This document shows, one piece after another, positions 11,693 to 18,831 of a stretch of 25,032 nucleotides of DNA. Under the pieces are notes generated by a model that saw nothing but the letters and a program-made list of their open reading frames with translations, was not told where the DNA came from and ran no database searches. The stretch is from contig CANJYC010000004.1 in NCBI GenBank assembly GCA_947478985.1, positions 1-25,032 on the forward strand, given 5' to 3'. The position numbers and the translations under genes are program-made. Positions within the stretch are counted from its first letter, which is position 1, and every line of letters begins with the position of its first letter. The DNA is from Acidobacteriota bacterium (GTDB lineage Bacteria; Acidobacteriota; Vicinamibacteria; Vicinamibacterales; UBA2999).

Positions 11693-12112
11693 ATGGTCCG
11701 ACCGATTGCTTCGTTGCTCACGCTGCTTGCGCTCACCGTCGCTGCGGCCGGTTGCGGCTCGAATGCCGCCACCGCGACCTCGCCGACCGATCCGGTGCCA
11801 ACGGTGGAGGTGTTTTCCGACGCCACGCTGAACCGCAACGGTGCGCGCGTGCATCCATTCGCCGTTCAGGCCCCAGGAACCGTGACGGCCACGCTGACGA
11901 CGCTCGACCCGGACGCCACGGTCCTCATCGGGCTGGGGCTGGGCACCTGGAACGGGGTGGCGTGCAATATCACCATCGCCAACGACAGTGCCACGCAGGG
12001 GACCGTGCTCATCGGGACGGCCTCGGCGGCCGGAAACTTGTGCCTGCGCGTGTTCGACAACGGGCGGCTGGCCGATACGGCCGGTTATGTGGTGACGGTC
12101 ACCCACTACTGA
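11693..12112 (+). CDS. Small putative lipoprotein of unknown function
   Basis: I do not recognise this 139-residue protein. It has a short basic start, a hydrophobic stretch (SLLTLLALTVAAA) and a cysteine in the context AAAGC at residue 20, a plausible though imperfect lipobox, so it is probably lipid-anchored. The mature part is about 115 residues, small and strand-prone (VTATLTTLDPDATVLIGLGL), with two further cysteines (VACNITI, NLCLRVF) that could form a disulphide. The short, repeating Thr/Asp/Gly-rich strands recall PPC-like or Ig-like beta-sandwich modules in secreted proteins, but this is a loose impression. It lies between bamA and skp on the same strand, so a role at the envelope, perhaps beside the Bam machinery, is conceivable but unproven. 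Confidence 0.7.
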   Translation: MVRPIASLLTLLALTVAAAGCGSNAATATSPTDPVPTVEVFSDATLNRNGARVHPFAVQAPGTVTATLTTLDPDATVLIGLGLGTWNGVACNITIANDSATQGTVLIGTASAAGNLCLRVFDNGRLADTAGYVVTVTHY

Positions 12113-12164
12113 TTCGGGTGGAGTAGATTATGGTGTCCCGAGAGAATAGAAAGGATTGATTGGA

Positions 12165-12866
12165 ATGAAGCTGTCATGTCCCGTTGTCGCGCTCAGCCTG
12201 ATGCTGCTGGCTGCACCGACTTTTGCGCAGGCCCCCGCGCCTGCCCCCCGTCCCGCGGCGCCGGCTGCGCCCGCGGCCGGCGCGTTCCCTGAGGGTGCGA
12301 AGTACGCCTTCGTGAACGTGCAGCGGATTGCCACTGAGTCGGCCGAAGGCAAAGTCGCGACGAATCAGGTCCAGGCGCTCAACAGCAAGAAGGTCGACGA
12401 GCTGAATACCAAGAACAAGCAGCTCCAGACCGCACAGCAGAAGCTTGAATCCGGCGGCAGCGTGTTGAGCGCGGCAGCCCAGGCGCAGCTTCAGAAGGAA
12501 GTCGAGCGGCTGCAGGTGGATATCCAGCGTTTCACCGAGGATGCCCAGGCTGAAGTCACGCAGTTGCAGCAGCAACTGCAGGATGACTTTCAGCGGAAGC
12601 TGACGCCGATCATCCAGGGCATCGCGACCGAGAAGCAGCTGCACATGATGTTCAGCGTGACCGACAGCGGCCTGGTGTGGGGCGACCCGGCCCTCGACCT
12701 GACCCCGGAGGTCATCCGTCGGTTTGATGCGGCGGCTCCGTCGGCGGCAACCCGTCCCGCTCCTGCGGCGGCGGCCCCAGCAGCGGCGAGCCGTCCGGCA
12801 GCCCCGGCGGCGCCGGCCGCCCCACGGCCAGCGGCACCACGTCCGGCCGCGCCGGCGACTCCGTAG
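12165..12866 (+). CDS. skp: Periplasmic OmpH/Skp-family chaperone with Pro/Ala-rich tails
   Basis: Periplasmic holdase that keeps unfolded outer-membrane proteins soluble on their way to BamA. The ATG at 12165 is chosen because an AAGGA Shine-Dalgarno lies 9 bases upstream (12151-12155); a TTG at 12156 would abut that site. The 233-residue product has a signal peptide (cleavage after TFA near residue 21), a short Pro/Ala-rich spacer, and the OmpH core. That core opens with YAFVNVQRIATESAEGK, continues through a coiled coil rich in Gln and Lys (about 60-145), and closes with a strand/helix (MMFSVTDSGLVWGDPALDLT) typical of the family. The last roughly 40 residues are a low-complexity Pro/Ala tail. 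Position after bamA and before lpxA agrees with the classic bamA-skp-lpx order; the usual lpxD is missing. Confidence 0.88.
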   Translation: MKLSCPVVALSLMLLAAPTFAQAPAPAPRPAAPAAPAAGAFPEGAKYAFVNVQRIATESAEGKVATNQVQALNSKKVDELNTKNKQLQTAQQKLESGGSVLSAAAQAQLQKEVERLQVDIQRFTEDAQAEVTQLQQQLQDDFQRKLTPIIQGIATEKQLHMMFSVTDSGLVWGDPALDLTPEVIRRFDAAAPSAATRPAPAAAAPAAASRPAAPAAPAAPRPAAPRPAAPATP

Positions 12867-12875
12867 TTCCGAGGT

Positions 12876-12905
12876 CCAGGATCCAGGGGCGACCCTGGAT
12901 CCTGG
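12876..12905 (+). other. Perfect 13-bp inverted repeat with GCGA tetraloop
   Basis: CCAGGATCCAGGG (12876-12888) and its exact complement (12893-12905) flank a GCGA loop, a GNRA-type tetraloop if transcribed. It starts 10 bases after the skp stop and ends 29 bases before the fabZ-lpxA start. No T-run follows, so it is not a standard intrinsic terminator. It could be a 3'-end stabiliser for skp mRNA, a partial attenuator, or one copy of a dispersed palindrome. Confidence 0.6.
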
Positions 12906-12934
12906 CAACCCGGTCATCTGGAACCACTCACGTC

Positions 12935-14191
12935 GTGTCCATAGACCTTCCAGCCCTTCTCAACCGCGTCTACTACCGCTATCCCTCGTTCTTGGTCGAC
13001 GCGGTCGCCGAGCACGAACCCGGCGTGCGTCTGGTTGCGTACAAGAACGTCACGGTCGGTGAGGAATTCTTCCAGGGGCACTTCCCCGGGATGCCGGTCA
13101 TGCCTGGCGTGCTCATGATCGAGGCCCTGACGCAGGTGGCTGCGGTGCTGGTGCTCGAACGCGCAGAGACGTCGCCGACGGCGCGGGCGTGGCTGCGCGG
13201 CGTCAACGACGCGAAGTTTCGCCGTCAGGTGGTCCCCGGCGATCGGTTGCGGCTGGACGTGCGAGTCGGACGCATGCGTTCCCGGCTGGCGAAGGTGCAT
13301 GCCACGGCGTTTGTCGCCGATCAGCCGGTCGCCGAGGCCGAGCTGGTGATTGGCATCGAGCGCCATGCGAGCCAGATCGACCCGAGCGCGCGCATCCACC
13401 CATCTGCGCGGATCGGCGAGGGGACGGTCATCGGTCCGCACTGCACGATTGGTCCCGATGTCACGATCGGCGCCCGCTGCATGATCGGCGCCTCCGTCGT
13501 CATCGACGGTGAGACCACGATCGGGGACGAGACGGTGATCTTCCCGATGGCCTCGATCGGCCTGGCGCCGCAGGATCTGAAGTACAAGGGCGAGCGGACG
13601 AGGCTCATCGTCGGCAAGCGCAACACGTTCCGCGAGTTCGTCACGATCAATCGTGGCACCGCGGGTGGCGGTGGCGAGACCACGATCGGGGACGGCAACC
13701 TGTTCATGGCGTACGTGCACATCGCCCACGACTGTCACCTGGGCAGTCACACCATCTTCGGCAATGGCGCCACGCTCGGCGGCCATGTCAGCGTCGATGA
13801 TTACGCCACGATCAGCGCGTACTCCGGCGTTCACCAGTTCTGCCGCGTCGGCCGCCATGCCTTCATCGGCGGCTATTCCGTGATCACCAAGGACGCGCTG
13901 CCGTTCGGCAAGTCCGTCGGCAACCGCCCGGCCCGCATCTTCGGCGTGAACACCGTGGGACTTGTGCGCCGGGGCTTCTCGTCGGAGACCATTCGCCAGC
14001 TCCGCCGGGCCTACCGGTACCTGCTGTCGTCCAAGCTCAATACCACGCGCGCGCTGCAGCGGATCGAGCAGGACCCGGCGCTGCATTCACCCGAGGTCGC
14101 CTACCTCGTGGACTTCATTCGTAGCGCCGAGCGGGGCGTGATCCTTCGTCGGCCTGCCCGCCGTGCCGAAGAAGTTGTCGCGGACGAATGA
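12935..14191 (+). CDS. fabZ/lpxA: FabZ-LpxA fusion: 3-hydroxyacyl-ACP dehydratase and UDP-GlcNAc 3-O-acyltransferase
   Basis: A continuous 418-residue frame carries two enzymes. Residues 1-142 are a hot-dog FabZ that dehydrates 3-hydroxyacyl-ACP; the catalytic His49 (GHFPGMP) and Glu63 (GVLMIEALTQ) are present. Residues from about 145 are LpxA, the first lipid A enzyme, with left-handed beta-helix hexapeptides (IHPSARIGEGTVIGPHCTIG) and the catalytic His265 in HIAHDC (E. coli His125). In an ungapped match of the VHQFC segment, Gly313 falls where E. coli LpxA has Gly173, the acyl-chain ruler, which would favour a long (about C14) hydroxyacyl chain; this is inference. Both halves are near normal length, joined without a linker. 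The start is GTG at 12935. The stop overlaps lpxI by 4 bases (ATGA). Confidence 0.93.
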   Translation: MSIDLPALLNRVYYRYPSFLVDAVAEHEPGVRLVAYKNVTVGEEFFQGHFPGMPVMPGVLMIEALTQVAAVLVLERAETSPTARAWLRGVNDAKFRRQVVPGDRLRLDVRVGRMRSRLAKVHATAFVADQPVAEAELVIGIERHASQIDPSARIHPSARIGEGTVIGPHCTIGPDVTIGARCMIGASVVIDGETTIGDETVIFPMASIGLAPQDLKYKGERTRLIVGKRNTFREFVTINRGTAGGGGETTIGDGNLFMAYVHIAHDCHLGSHTIFGNGATLGGHVSVDDYATISAYSGVHQFCRVGRHAFIGGYSVITKDALPFGKSVGNRPARIFGVNTVGLVRRGFSSETIRQLRRAYRYLLSSKLNTTRALQRIEQDPALHSPEVAYLVDFIRSAERGVILRRPARRAEEVVADE

Positions 14192-15000
14192 AACTCGGGC
14201 TCATCGCGGGCAATGGACGCTTCCCGTTCCTCATCCTAGAAGCGGCGAGGGCGCAGGGGCACGAGGTCACGGTGATCGCGGCGAAGGAAGAGACATCGCC
14301 CGATTTGGCCGAGGCTGCGGCGCGTCTCGGGTCCTCGCTGCACTGGGTGTCCCTCGGGCAGTTGGGGACCTGCATAGCGACCCTGAAGACAGCCGGTGTG
14401 ACGCACGCGGTGATGGCCGGACAGGTCAAGCACACGAAGATCTTTGCCGGGGGCATTGTTCCCGACCTCACATTCATGTCGGTGCTGGCCAAGCTCACAA
14501 GCCGCAATACCGACGGCCTGATTGGTGCGGTGGCGCAGGTGCTCCACGAGAAGGGCATCGAACTCATCAACTCGACGGCGCTTCTCGAGCCGCTGCTGGC
14601 CAGGTCGGGCGTGCTGACATCGCGGGCGCCCTCGGACGAGGAGCGCAAGGACTTCGCGTTCGGGTACCGGATGGCCGACGCGATTGCGGGTCTGGACATC
14701 GGCCAGACCGTGGCAGTGAAGCAGCAGGCGGTCGTGGCGGTGGAGGGGATGGAAGGGACAGACGCGGTGATCGCGCGAGCGGGACAGCTGGCCGGCCCAG
14801 GCGTCTGCATTGTCAAAGTGGCCAAACCAAATCAGGACATGCGATTTGATGTGCCGGTGATTGGTGTCGCCACGATCACCGCGATGCGATCGGCCGGGGC
14901 CACCGCGCTGTCGGTGGACGCCGGGAAGGCGCTGGTGCTCGATGGTGACGCCGTGTTCACGGCGGCCAACGAGGCCGGGATCGCGATGGTGGGACGATGA
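14188..15000 (+). CDS. lpxI: UDP-2,3-diacylglucosamine pyrophosphatase LpxI
   Basis: Cytoplasmic or membrane-peripheral enzyme of lipid A synthesis that hydrolyses UDP-2,3-diacylglucosamine to lipid X and UMP; it replaces LpxH in many bacteria (the DUF1009 family). The 270-residue length is normal. The N-terminus KLGLIAGNGRFPFLILEAA and the central MAGQVKHTKIF match the family. The C-terminal segment AKPNQDMRFDVPVIG (212-226) carries the conserved Asp region that includes the catalytic aspartate of the Caulobacter enzyme. The start overlaps the fabZ-lpxA stop, and the stop overlaps the next gene start (ATGA at both junctions), so translation is tightly coupled. Adjacency to lpxA supports the assignment. 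Confidence 0.93.
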   Translation: MKLGLIAGNGRFPFLILEAARAQGHEVTVIAAKEETSPDLAEAAARLGSSLHWVSLGQLGTCIATLKTAGVTHAVMAGQVKHTKIFAGGIVPDLTFMSVLAKLTSRNTDGLIGAVAQVLHEKGIELINSTALLEPLLARSGVLTSRAPSDEERKDFAFGYRMADAIAGLDIGQTVAVKQQAVVAVEGMEGTDAVIARAGQLAGPGVCIVKVAKPNQDMRFDVPVIGVATITAMRSAGATALSVDAGKALVLDGDAVFTAANEAGIAMVGR

Positions 15001-15941
15001 GCAGCAACCTCAGGGTCGCCGTCGTCGGCGTCGGACATCTCGGGCAGCACCATGCGCGGCTGCTGTCGGCGATGCCGGGTGTCGATCTGGTCGGCGTTGT
15101 CGATACGAGCGCCGAGCGGGGACAGGAGATCGCGGCGAAATACGGGACCGAGGCGTTCACGTCGCCATCCGCCCTGACGGGCCGCGTCGATGCCGTCAGC
15201 ATCGCGGCACCCACGAACGCCCATGTGACGCTGGCGCTGCCGCTGGTCGAGGCGGGCGTGCCGGTGCTGGTTGAGAAACCGATCGCGTTCTCGCTGGAAG
15301 AAGCCGATCGGCTGCTCGAGGCCGCGCGGCGCAGGGGCACGATGGTCGCAACCGGCCATACGGAGCGTTTCAACCCGGCGGTCGTCGCTGCGCTGCCGCT
15401 CGTCACCGAGCCGCGATTTATTGAGATTCATCGGCTCGGTACGTTTCCGGAGCGGAGTCTCGACATCGACGTGATCTTCGATCTGATGATTCACGATCTC
15501 GACCTGCTGCTGGCCGTGGTCCGGTCGGAGGTGGTGTCAATTGAGGCCGTGGGGGTGAACGTGCTGACACCGCGCGCCGACATCGCCAATGCCAGGCTGC
15601 GGTTTGCGTCCGGGTGCATCGCCAACGTGACGGCCAGCCGCATCAGCCGCGACCGCGTCCGCAAGGCCCGCTTCTTCCAGCAGCGCGCCTACGTCTCGAT
15701 TGACTATGCGGCGCAGGAAGTCGAGATGTATCGGCTCGTCCCCGGGGAAGGCCGGCCCGTGATTCAGGGAGGGCGCGTCGAGGTGGCCAACGAGGAACCG
15801 CTGAAGCGGGAACTGGAGGATTTTGTCGACGCCGTCCGCACGGGACGTGCCCCCGGTGTCACCGGACAGGCCGGACGCGACGCGTTGGCACTGGCCACGC
15901 GTATCGCCGACACGATGGCGTTGACGGAGCAGCAGAGCTGA
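14997..15941 (+). CDS. Gfo/Idh/MocA-family oxidoreductase in the lipid A cluster
   Basis: NAD(P)-dependent sugar oxidoreductase of 314 residues. The N-terminal Rossmann motif is GVGHLG (11-16). The family EKP motif is at 93-95 (catalytic Lys94), and the DxxxH motif is FDLMIHDLDL (Asp162, His166), so it looks catalytically competent. A gene of this family next to lpxA-lpxI recurs in the lpx clusters of several diderm phyla. One characterised relative with similar context is GnnA, the UDP-GlcNAc 3-dehydrogenase that starts synthesis of the 2,3-diamino sugar for amide-linked lipid A; its partner aminotransferase GnnB is not in this window. The substrate therefore stays open, with a nucleotide-sugar role in envelope synthesis as the best inference. 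It overlaps lpxI by 4 bases. Confidence 0.85.
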   Translation: MSSNLRVAVVGVGHLGQHHARLLSAMPGVDLVGVVDTSAERGQEIAAKYGTEAFTSPSALTGRVDAVSIAAPTNAHVTLALPLVEAGVPVLVEKPIAFSLEEADRLLEAARRRGTMVATGHTERFNPAVVAALPLVTEPRFIEIHRLGTFPERSLDIDVIFDLMIHDLDLLLAVVRSEVVSIEAVGVNVLTPRADIANARLRFASGCIANVTASRISRDRVRKARFFQQRAYVSIDYAAQEVEMYRLVPGEGRPVIQGGRVEVANEEPLKRELEDFVDAVRTGRAPGVTGQAGRDALALATRIADTMALTEQQS

Positions 15942-15943
15942 CC

Positions 15944-16843
15944 ATGACCGACCGATCGACGTTCGACGGGATGATGTCGCGCCTGCAGGCCGGCGATCGC
16001 TTGAGCGCGGACGAGATCCGCGACCTCGCAGCCACACCCGACATCCTGTCACTGGGCATGCTGGCCGACACGCTGCGCCGGCGTCTCCACGATCGGCGCG
16101 TCACCTACGTGCGCGTGGCGCAATACAGTGTCGACCATACGTGGACCGATGCGATTCCTCCAGGGGCAACTGAGGTCCGGATCACCGGCGTCCCCGGTTC
16201 GCTGCCGCTGGCCGTTGCGGCCGTTGAGCAGGCGAGGGCCGCAGTGGGCACTCGTGTCGTGTCTGGATATTCGTGGACAGCCCTGGCCGCTCTGGCGAAC
16301 GGCGGCACCCCGATGTCACGTGTCCTGGGTGAACTGCGAGGGGCTGGTCTCGATGCCGTCGCCGAAGTCCCGATGGACAGCGTCGGCAATCTCGACACCG
16401 CTGTCGACGCGCTCAAGGCCGCTGGCTTCGATCAGATTCGCCTGACCATCGACAAGGCGCCGGCCGCTGATCGCGTGGCGCTCCTGATACGGGCCGGCGC
16501 GCTGCAGGATCGCGTCGGGTGCATCCGGGCCATCAACCCGCTGCCGATGCTGCTCAGCAGCGTCCGCCCGACTACGGGGTATGACGATGTGAAGATGGTG
16601 GCGATCGCGCGTCTTGCGGCGCCGCACATCGACACGGTGCAGGTGGACTGGTTGCGATATGGACCCAAGCTGGCGCAGGTGGCATTGACCTTTGGCGCGG
16701 ACGATCTCGATGGGGTGACTGCCTCGGATGCGGCGCCAGACGGTCACCGGCGTGCTCCGCTCGAAGAGGTGAAGCGGAACATTGAGGCGGCAGGGTTCGT
16801 TGCGGCGGAGCGGGACGGTCGCTTCGTCGTGGTCTCCTCATGA
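15944..16843 (+). CDS. MqnE-like protein lacking the radical-SAM cysteine motif
   Basis: A 299-residue homologue of aminofutalosine synthase (MqnE, usually about 370 residues). The N-terminus (LSADEIRDLAATPDILSLGMLADTLRRRLH, about 20-49, broken here as LSADEIRDL and LGMLADTLRRRLH) matches the MqnE/MqnC start. The C-terminus keeps TGYDD (211-215) and GPKLAQVALTFGADDLDG (240-257), an MqnE signature. Between them the CxxxCxxC that binds the 4Fe-4S cluster is absent: after RRVTYVRVAQYS there is no cysteine at all, and the only Cys is in VGCIRAI. The barrel is shortened. The frame is unbroken, 2 bases after the oxidoreductase stop and overlapping mqnA by 4, which argues against a decaying pseudogene. 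It cannot do SAM radical chemistry by the known mechanism; a structural or regulatory role in the pathway is inference. Confidence 0.8.
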   Translation: MTDRSTFDGMMSRLQAGDRLSADEIRDLAATPDILSLGMLADTLRRRLHDRRVTYVRVAQYSVDHTWTDAIPPGATEVRITGVPGSLPLAVAAVEQARAAVGTRVVSGYSWTALAALANGGTPMSRVLGELRGAGLDAVAEVPMDSVGNLDTAVDALKAAGFDQIRLTIDKAPAADRVALLIRAGALQDRVGCIRAINPLPMLLSSVRPTTGYDDVKMVAIARLAAPHIDTVQVDWLRYGPKLAQVALTFGADDLDGVTASDAAPDGHRRAPLEEVKRNIEAAGFVAAERDGRFVVVSS

Positions 16844-17625
16844 AACGGCTCCGGCTCGGCGCCGTCAGCTACTTGAACGCGCGGCCGCTGACCTGGGCGC
16901 TGGATCGCGATCCCGATCGGTGGAGCATCCGCTACGACGTGCCGGCCGCCTGCGCGGCGCTGCTGCACGAGGGGGCCATCGACCTTGGCCTCATCCCGTG
17001 CATTGAGTATCTCCAGGGGGACTACCGGCTGGTGCCCGGCGTGGGCATCGGGTCCAAGGGTGCGATTGCCACCGTGGCGCTCTACGCGCGCGGGCCGCTG
17101 ATGTCGATCCGTCGGATGGCCATTGACACCAGTTCTCGCACGTCCGTCGCGCTTGTGAAGATCCTCTGTCGTCACCGCTTCCAGATCAATCCGGAGTTCG
17201 TGCCGAGCCCGCCGGATCTCAAGGCGATGACGCGGGATTGTGAGGCCGCGCTGCTGATCGGCGATCCGGCGCTGGAGGTCGATCACGAAGCGCTGGGCCT
17301 CCGGAAAGTGGACCTGGGCGTCGAGTGGACCGCGATGACGGGGATGCCGTTTATCTACGCCGCCTGGACCGGCCGGCCCAAGGCTCTGGGGCTGACCGAG
17401 GTGGACCTGCTTAAGAAGGCCCAGATCGAAGGGGTCCGCGAGCGCGAGGCCATTGCCGCTGAGTACGGGCGCGGTGATGCCGTGGTGACCGCCAGAGCCG
17501 CCCGCTATCTCAGCGATAATGTGCGGTACGGGCTCGGTGCGGCCGAGGTGGCCGGGCTCCAGTTGTTTCTCGACTACGCGGCCGACCTCGGGCTCGGACC
17601 GAAGCGCCGCCTGGAATTCTTCTGA
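16840..17625 (+). CDS. mqnA: Chorismate dehydratase MqnA
   Basis: Converts chorismate to 3-[(1-carboxyvinyl)oxy]benzoate, the committed step of the futalosine route to menaquinone, in the cytoplasm. The 261 residues have the periplasmic-binding-protein-like fold of the family: N-terminal LGAVSYLNARPLTWAL, then DLGLIPCIEYLQ, a hinge strand region SSRTSVALVKIL, and LLIGDPALE in the second lobe. Length and motifs are normal. The ATG overlaps the stop of the MqnE-like gene (ATGA), and mqnC begins 3 bases after its stop, so it sits in the middle of a coupled menaquinone run. The hydrophilic start with no signal peptide excludes a transport-binding protein. Confidence 0.93.
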   Translation: MKRLRLGAVSYLNARPLTWALDRDPDRWSIRYDVPAACAALLHEGAIDLGLIPCIEYLQGDYRLVPGVGIGSKGAIATVALYARGPLMSIRRMAIDTSSRTSVALVKILCRHRFQINPEFVPSPPDLKAMTRDCEAALLIGDPALEVDHEALGLRKVDLGVEWTAMTGMPFIYAAWTGRPKALGLTEVDLLKKAQIEGVREREAIAAEYGRGDAVVTARAARYLSDNVRYGLGAAEVAGLQLFLDYAADLGLGPKRRLEFF

Positions 17626-17628
17626 CCT

Positions 17629-18831
17629 ATGGTTGAGCAGATCGCCCGGGCAGTGAGCGGCGGGGCGCGCATCAGCGCCGAAGATGCCCTGCGGCTCTAT
17701 CGCGACGCCCCGACCCACCTGCTCGGCCGTCTGGCCGACGGCATCCGTGCGCGAAAGCACCCGGAAGGCATCGTCAGCTACATCATCGATCGCAACGTCA
17801 ACTACACAAACGTGTGCACGGCGCGCTGCAACTTCTGCGCGTTCTACCGTACGGTGGGGTCGCCCGACGGGTATGTCCTCGGCTTCGAGGAGATTTTCGC
17901 AAAGATCGACGAGACGATCGCTGTTGGCGGGAACCAGATGCTGTTACAGGGAGGGCACAATCCGGACCTGCCCATCCAGTGGTACGAGGACTTGTTCCGG
18001 GCCATCAAGCAGCGGTATCCCGATTTCAAGCTCCACGCGCTGTCTCCTCCGGAAGTGCTGCACATCTCGAGGCTGAACAACGTGCCGGTGCCGGCCGTCA
18101 TCGCGCGGCTCGTGGCGGCGGGGCTCGACAGCATTCCAGGCGGAGGTGCCGAGATGCTCGTCGACCGCGTCCGGAAGCTCCTCAACTGTTACGGCAAGGC
18201 GAGTTCTGATGAGTGGCTCGGCGTCATGCGCGAGGCGCACCGCGCGGGGCTGCGCACCACGGCGACGATGATGTACGGGACCGTGGAGACCGACGAGGAG
18301 CGGATCGAGCACATGCTGCGCCTGCGCGATCTCCAGGATGAGACCGGTGGCTTCACCGCGTTCATCACCTGGAGCTATCAGCCCGAGCACACCGAACGTG
18401 CCGGCATCGAGGCGACAGGCATCGACTACCTGCGGACGCTCGCGCTCGCGCGTATCGTGCTCGACAACGTCGACAATCTCCAGGCGTCGTGGGTCACACA
18501 GGGCGGCAAAGTCGGACAGTTGAGCCTGGCGTTCGGCGCCAACGACATGGGCAGCGTGATGATCGAAGAGAACGTCGTGCGCGCCGCCGGGGCGAGCTAC
18601 TGCATGGACGAGGTGGAGATCGTCGCGAACATCGAGGATGCCGGGTTCACCGCCAAGCGGCGGAACATGCACTACGAGGTGCTTGGCGATCCGATCTTCC
18701 GGGAGCGGGAGGTGCCGCGGATGCTGTCGCTCGCGACAGCACGCGCCGACGGGGACGCGTCAGTGCCGGAGGAGTTGCGGAACTACCCTGCGCGGAGCCG
18801 GCAGGGCAAGCAACTGCGACTTGCCCAGTAG
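17629..18831 (+). CDS. mqnC: Cyclic dehypoxanthinyl futalosine synthase MqnC
   Basis: Radical-SAM enzyme that cyclises dehypoxanthine futalosine in menaquinone synthesis. The 400 residues contain the cluster motif CTARCNFC with Cys63, Cys67 and Cys70, preceded by NVNYTNV. They also include QGGHNPDLPIQWYEDLF, which is diagnostic of MqnC, and the C-terminal GQLSLAFGANDMGSVMIEE. It is a useful internal control: the same alignment positions that hold cysteines here are empty in the MqnE-like neighbour at 15944. The start ATG is 3 bases after the mqnA stop. The C-terminus runs about 30 residues past the conserved core (GDASVPEELRNYPARSRQGK). The following deaminase gene overlaps its end by 11 bases. 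Confidence 0.95.
   Translation: MVEQIARAVSGGARISAEDALRLYRDAPTHLLGRLADGIRARKHPEGIVSYIIDRNVNYTNVCTARCNFCAFYRTVGSPDGYVLGFEEIFAKIDETIAVGGNQMLLQGGHNPDLPIQWYEDLFRAIKQRYPDFKLHALSPPEVLHISRLNNVPVPAVIARLVAAGLDSIPGGGAEMLVDRVRKLLNCYGKASSDEWLGVMREAHRAGLRTTATMMYGTVETDEERIEHMLRLRDLQDETGGFTAFITWSYQPEHTERAGIEATGIDYLRTLALARIVLDNVDNLQASWVTQGGKVGQLSLAFGANDMGSVMIEENVVRAAGASYCMDEVEIVANIEDAGFTAKRRNMHYEVLGDPIFREREVPRMLSLATARADGDASVPEELRNYPARSRQGKQLRLAQ

Noticed and set aside
12736..12863. Tandem DNA repeat at the end of skp
   Set aside because: The Pro/Ala codons vary (gcg, gca, gcc, cca, ccg), so this is low-complexity coding sequence and not an exact repeat array.
12914..14086. Minus-strand open frame of 390 codons opposite fabZ-lpxA
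   Set aside because: It reflects the hexapeptide periodicity of lpxA read backwards; no family resemblance.
15944..16843. Frameshift or sequencing error as the reason for the missing MqnE cysteines
   Set aside because: The frame is continuous, the N- and C-terminal homology lie in the same frame, and no CxxxCxxC was spotted in the other forward frames of the region. A clean in-frame deletion in the assembly remains possible but is not indicated.
18638..18820. Longer N-terminus for the amidohydrolase from an ATG within mqnC
   Set aside because: It would overlap mqnC by about 190 bases and adds Arg/Ser/Cys-rich sequence unlike the family; the TTG at 18821 restores the normal start.
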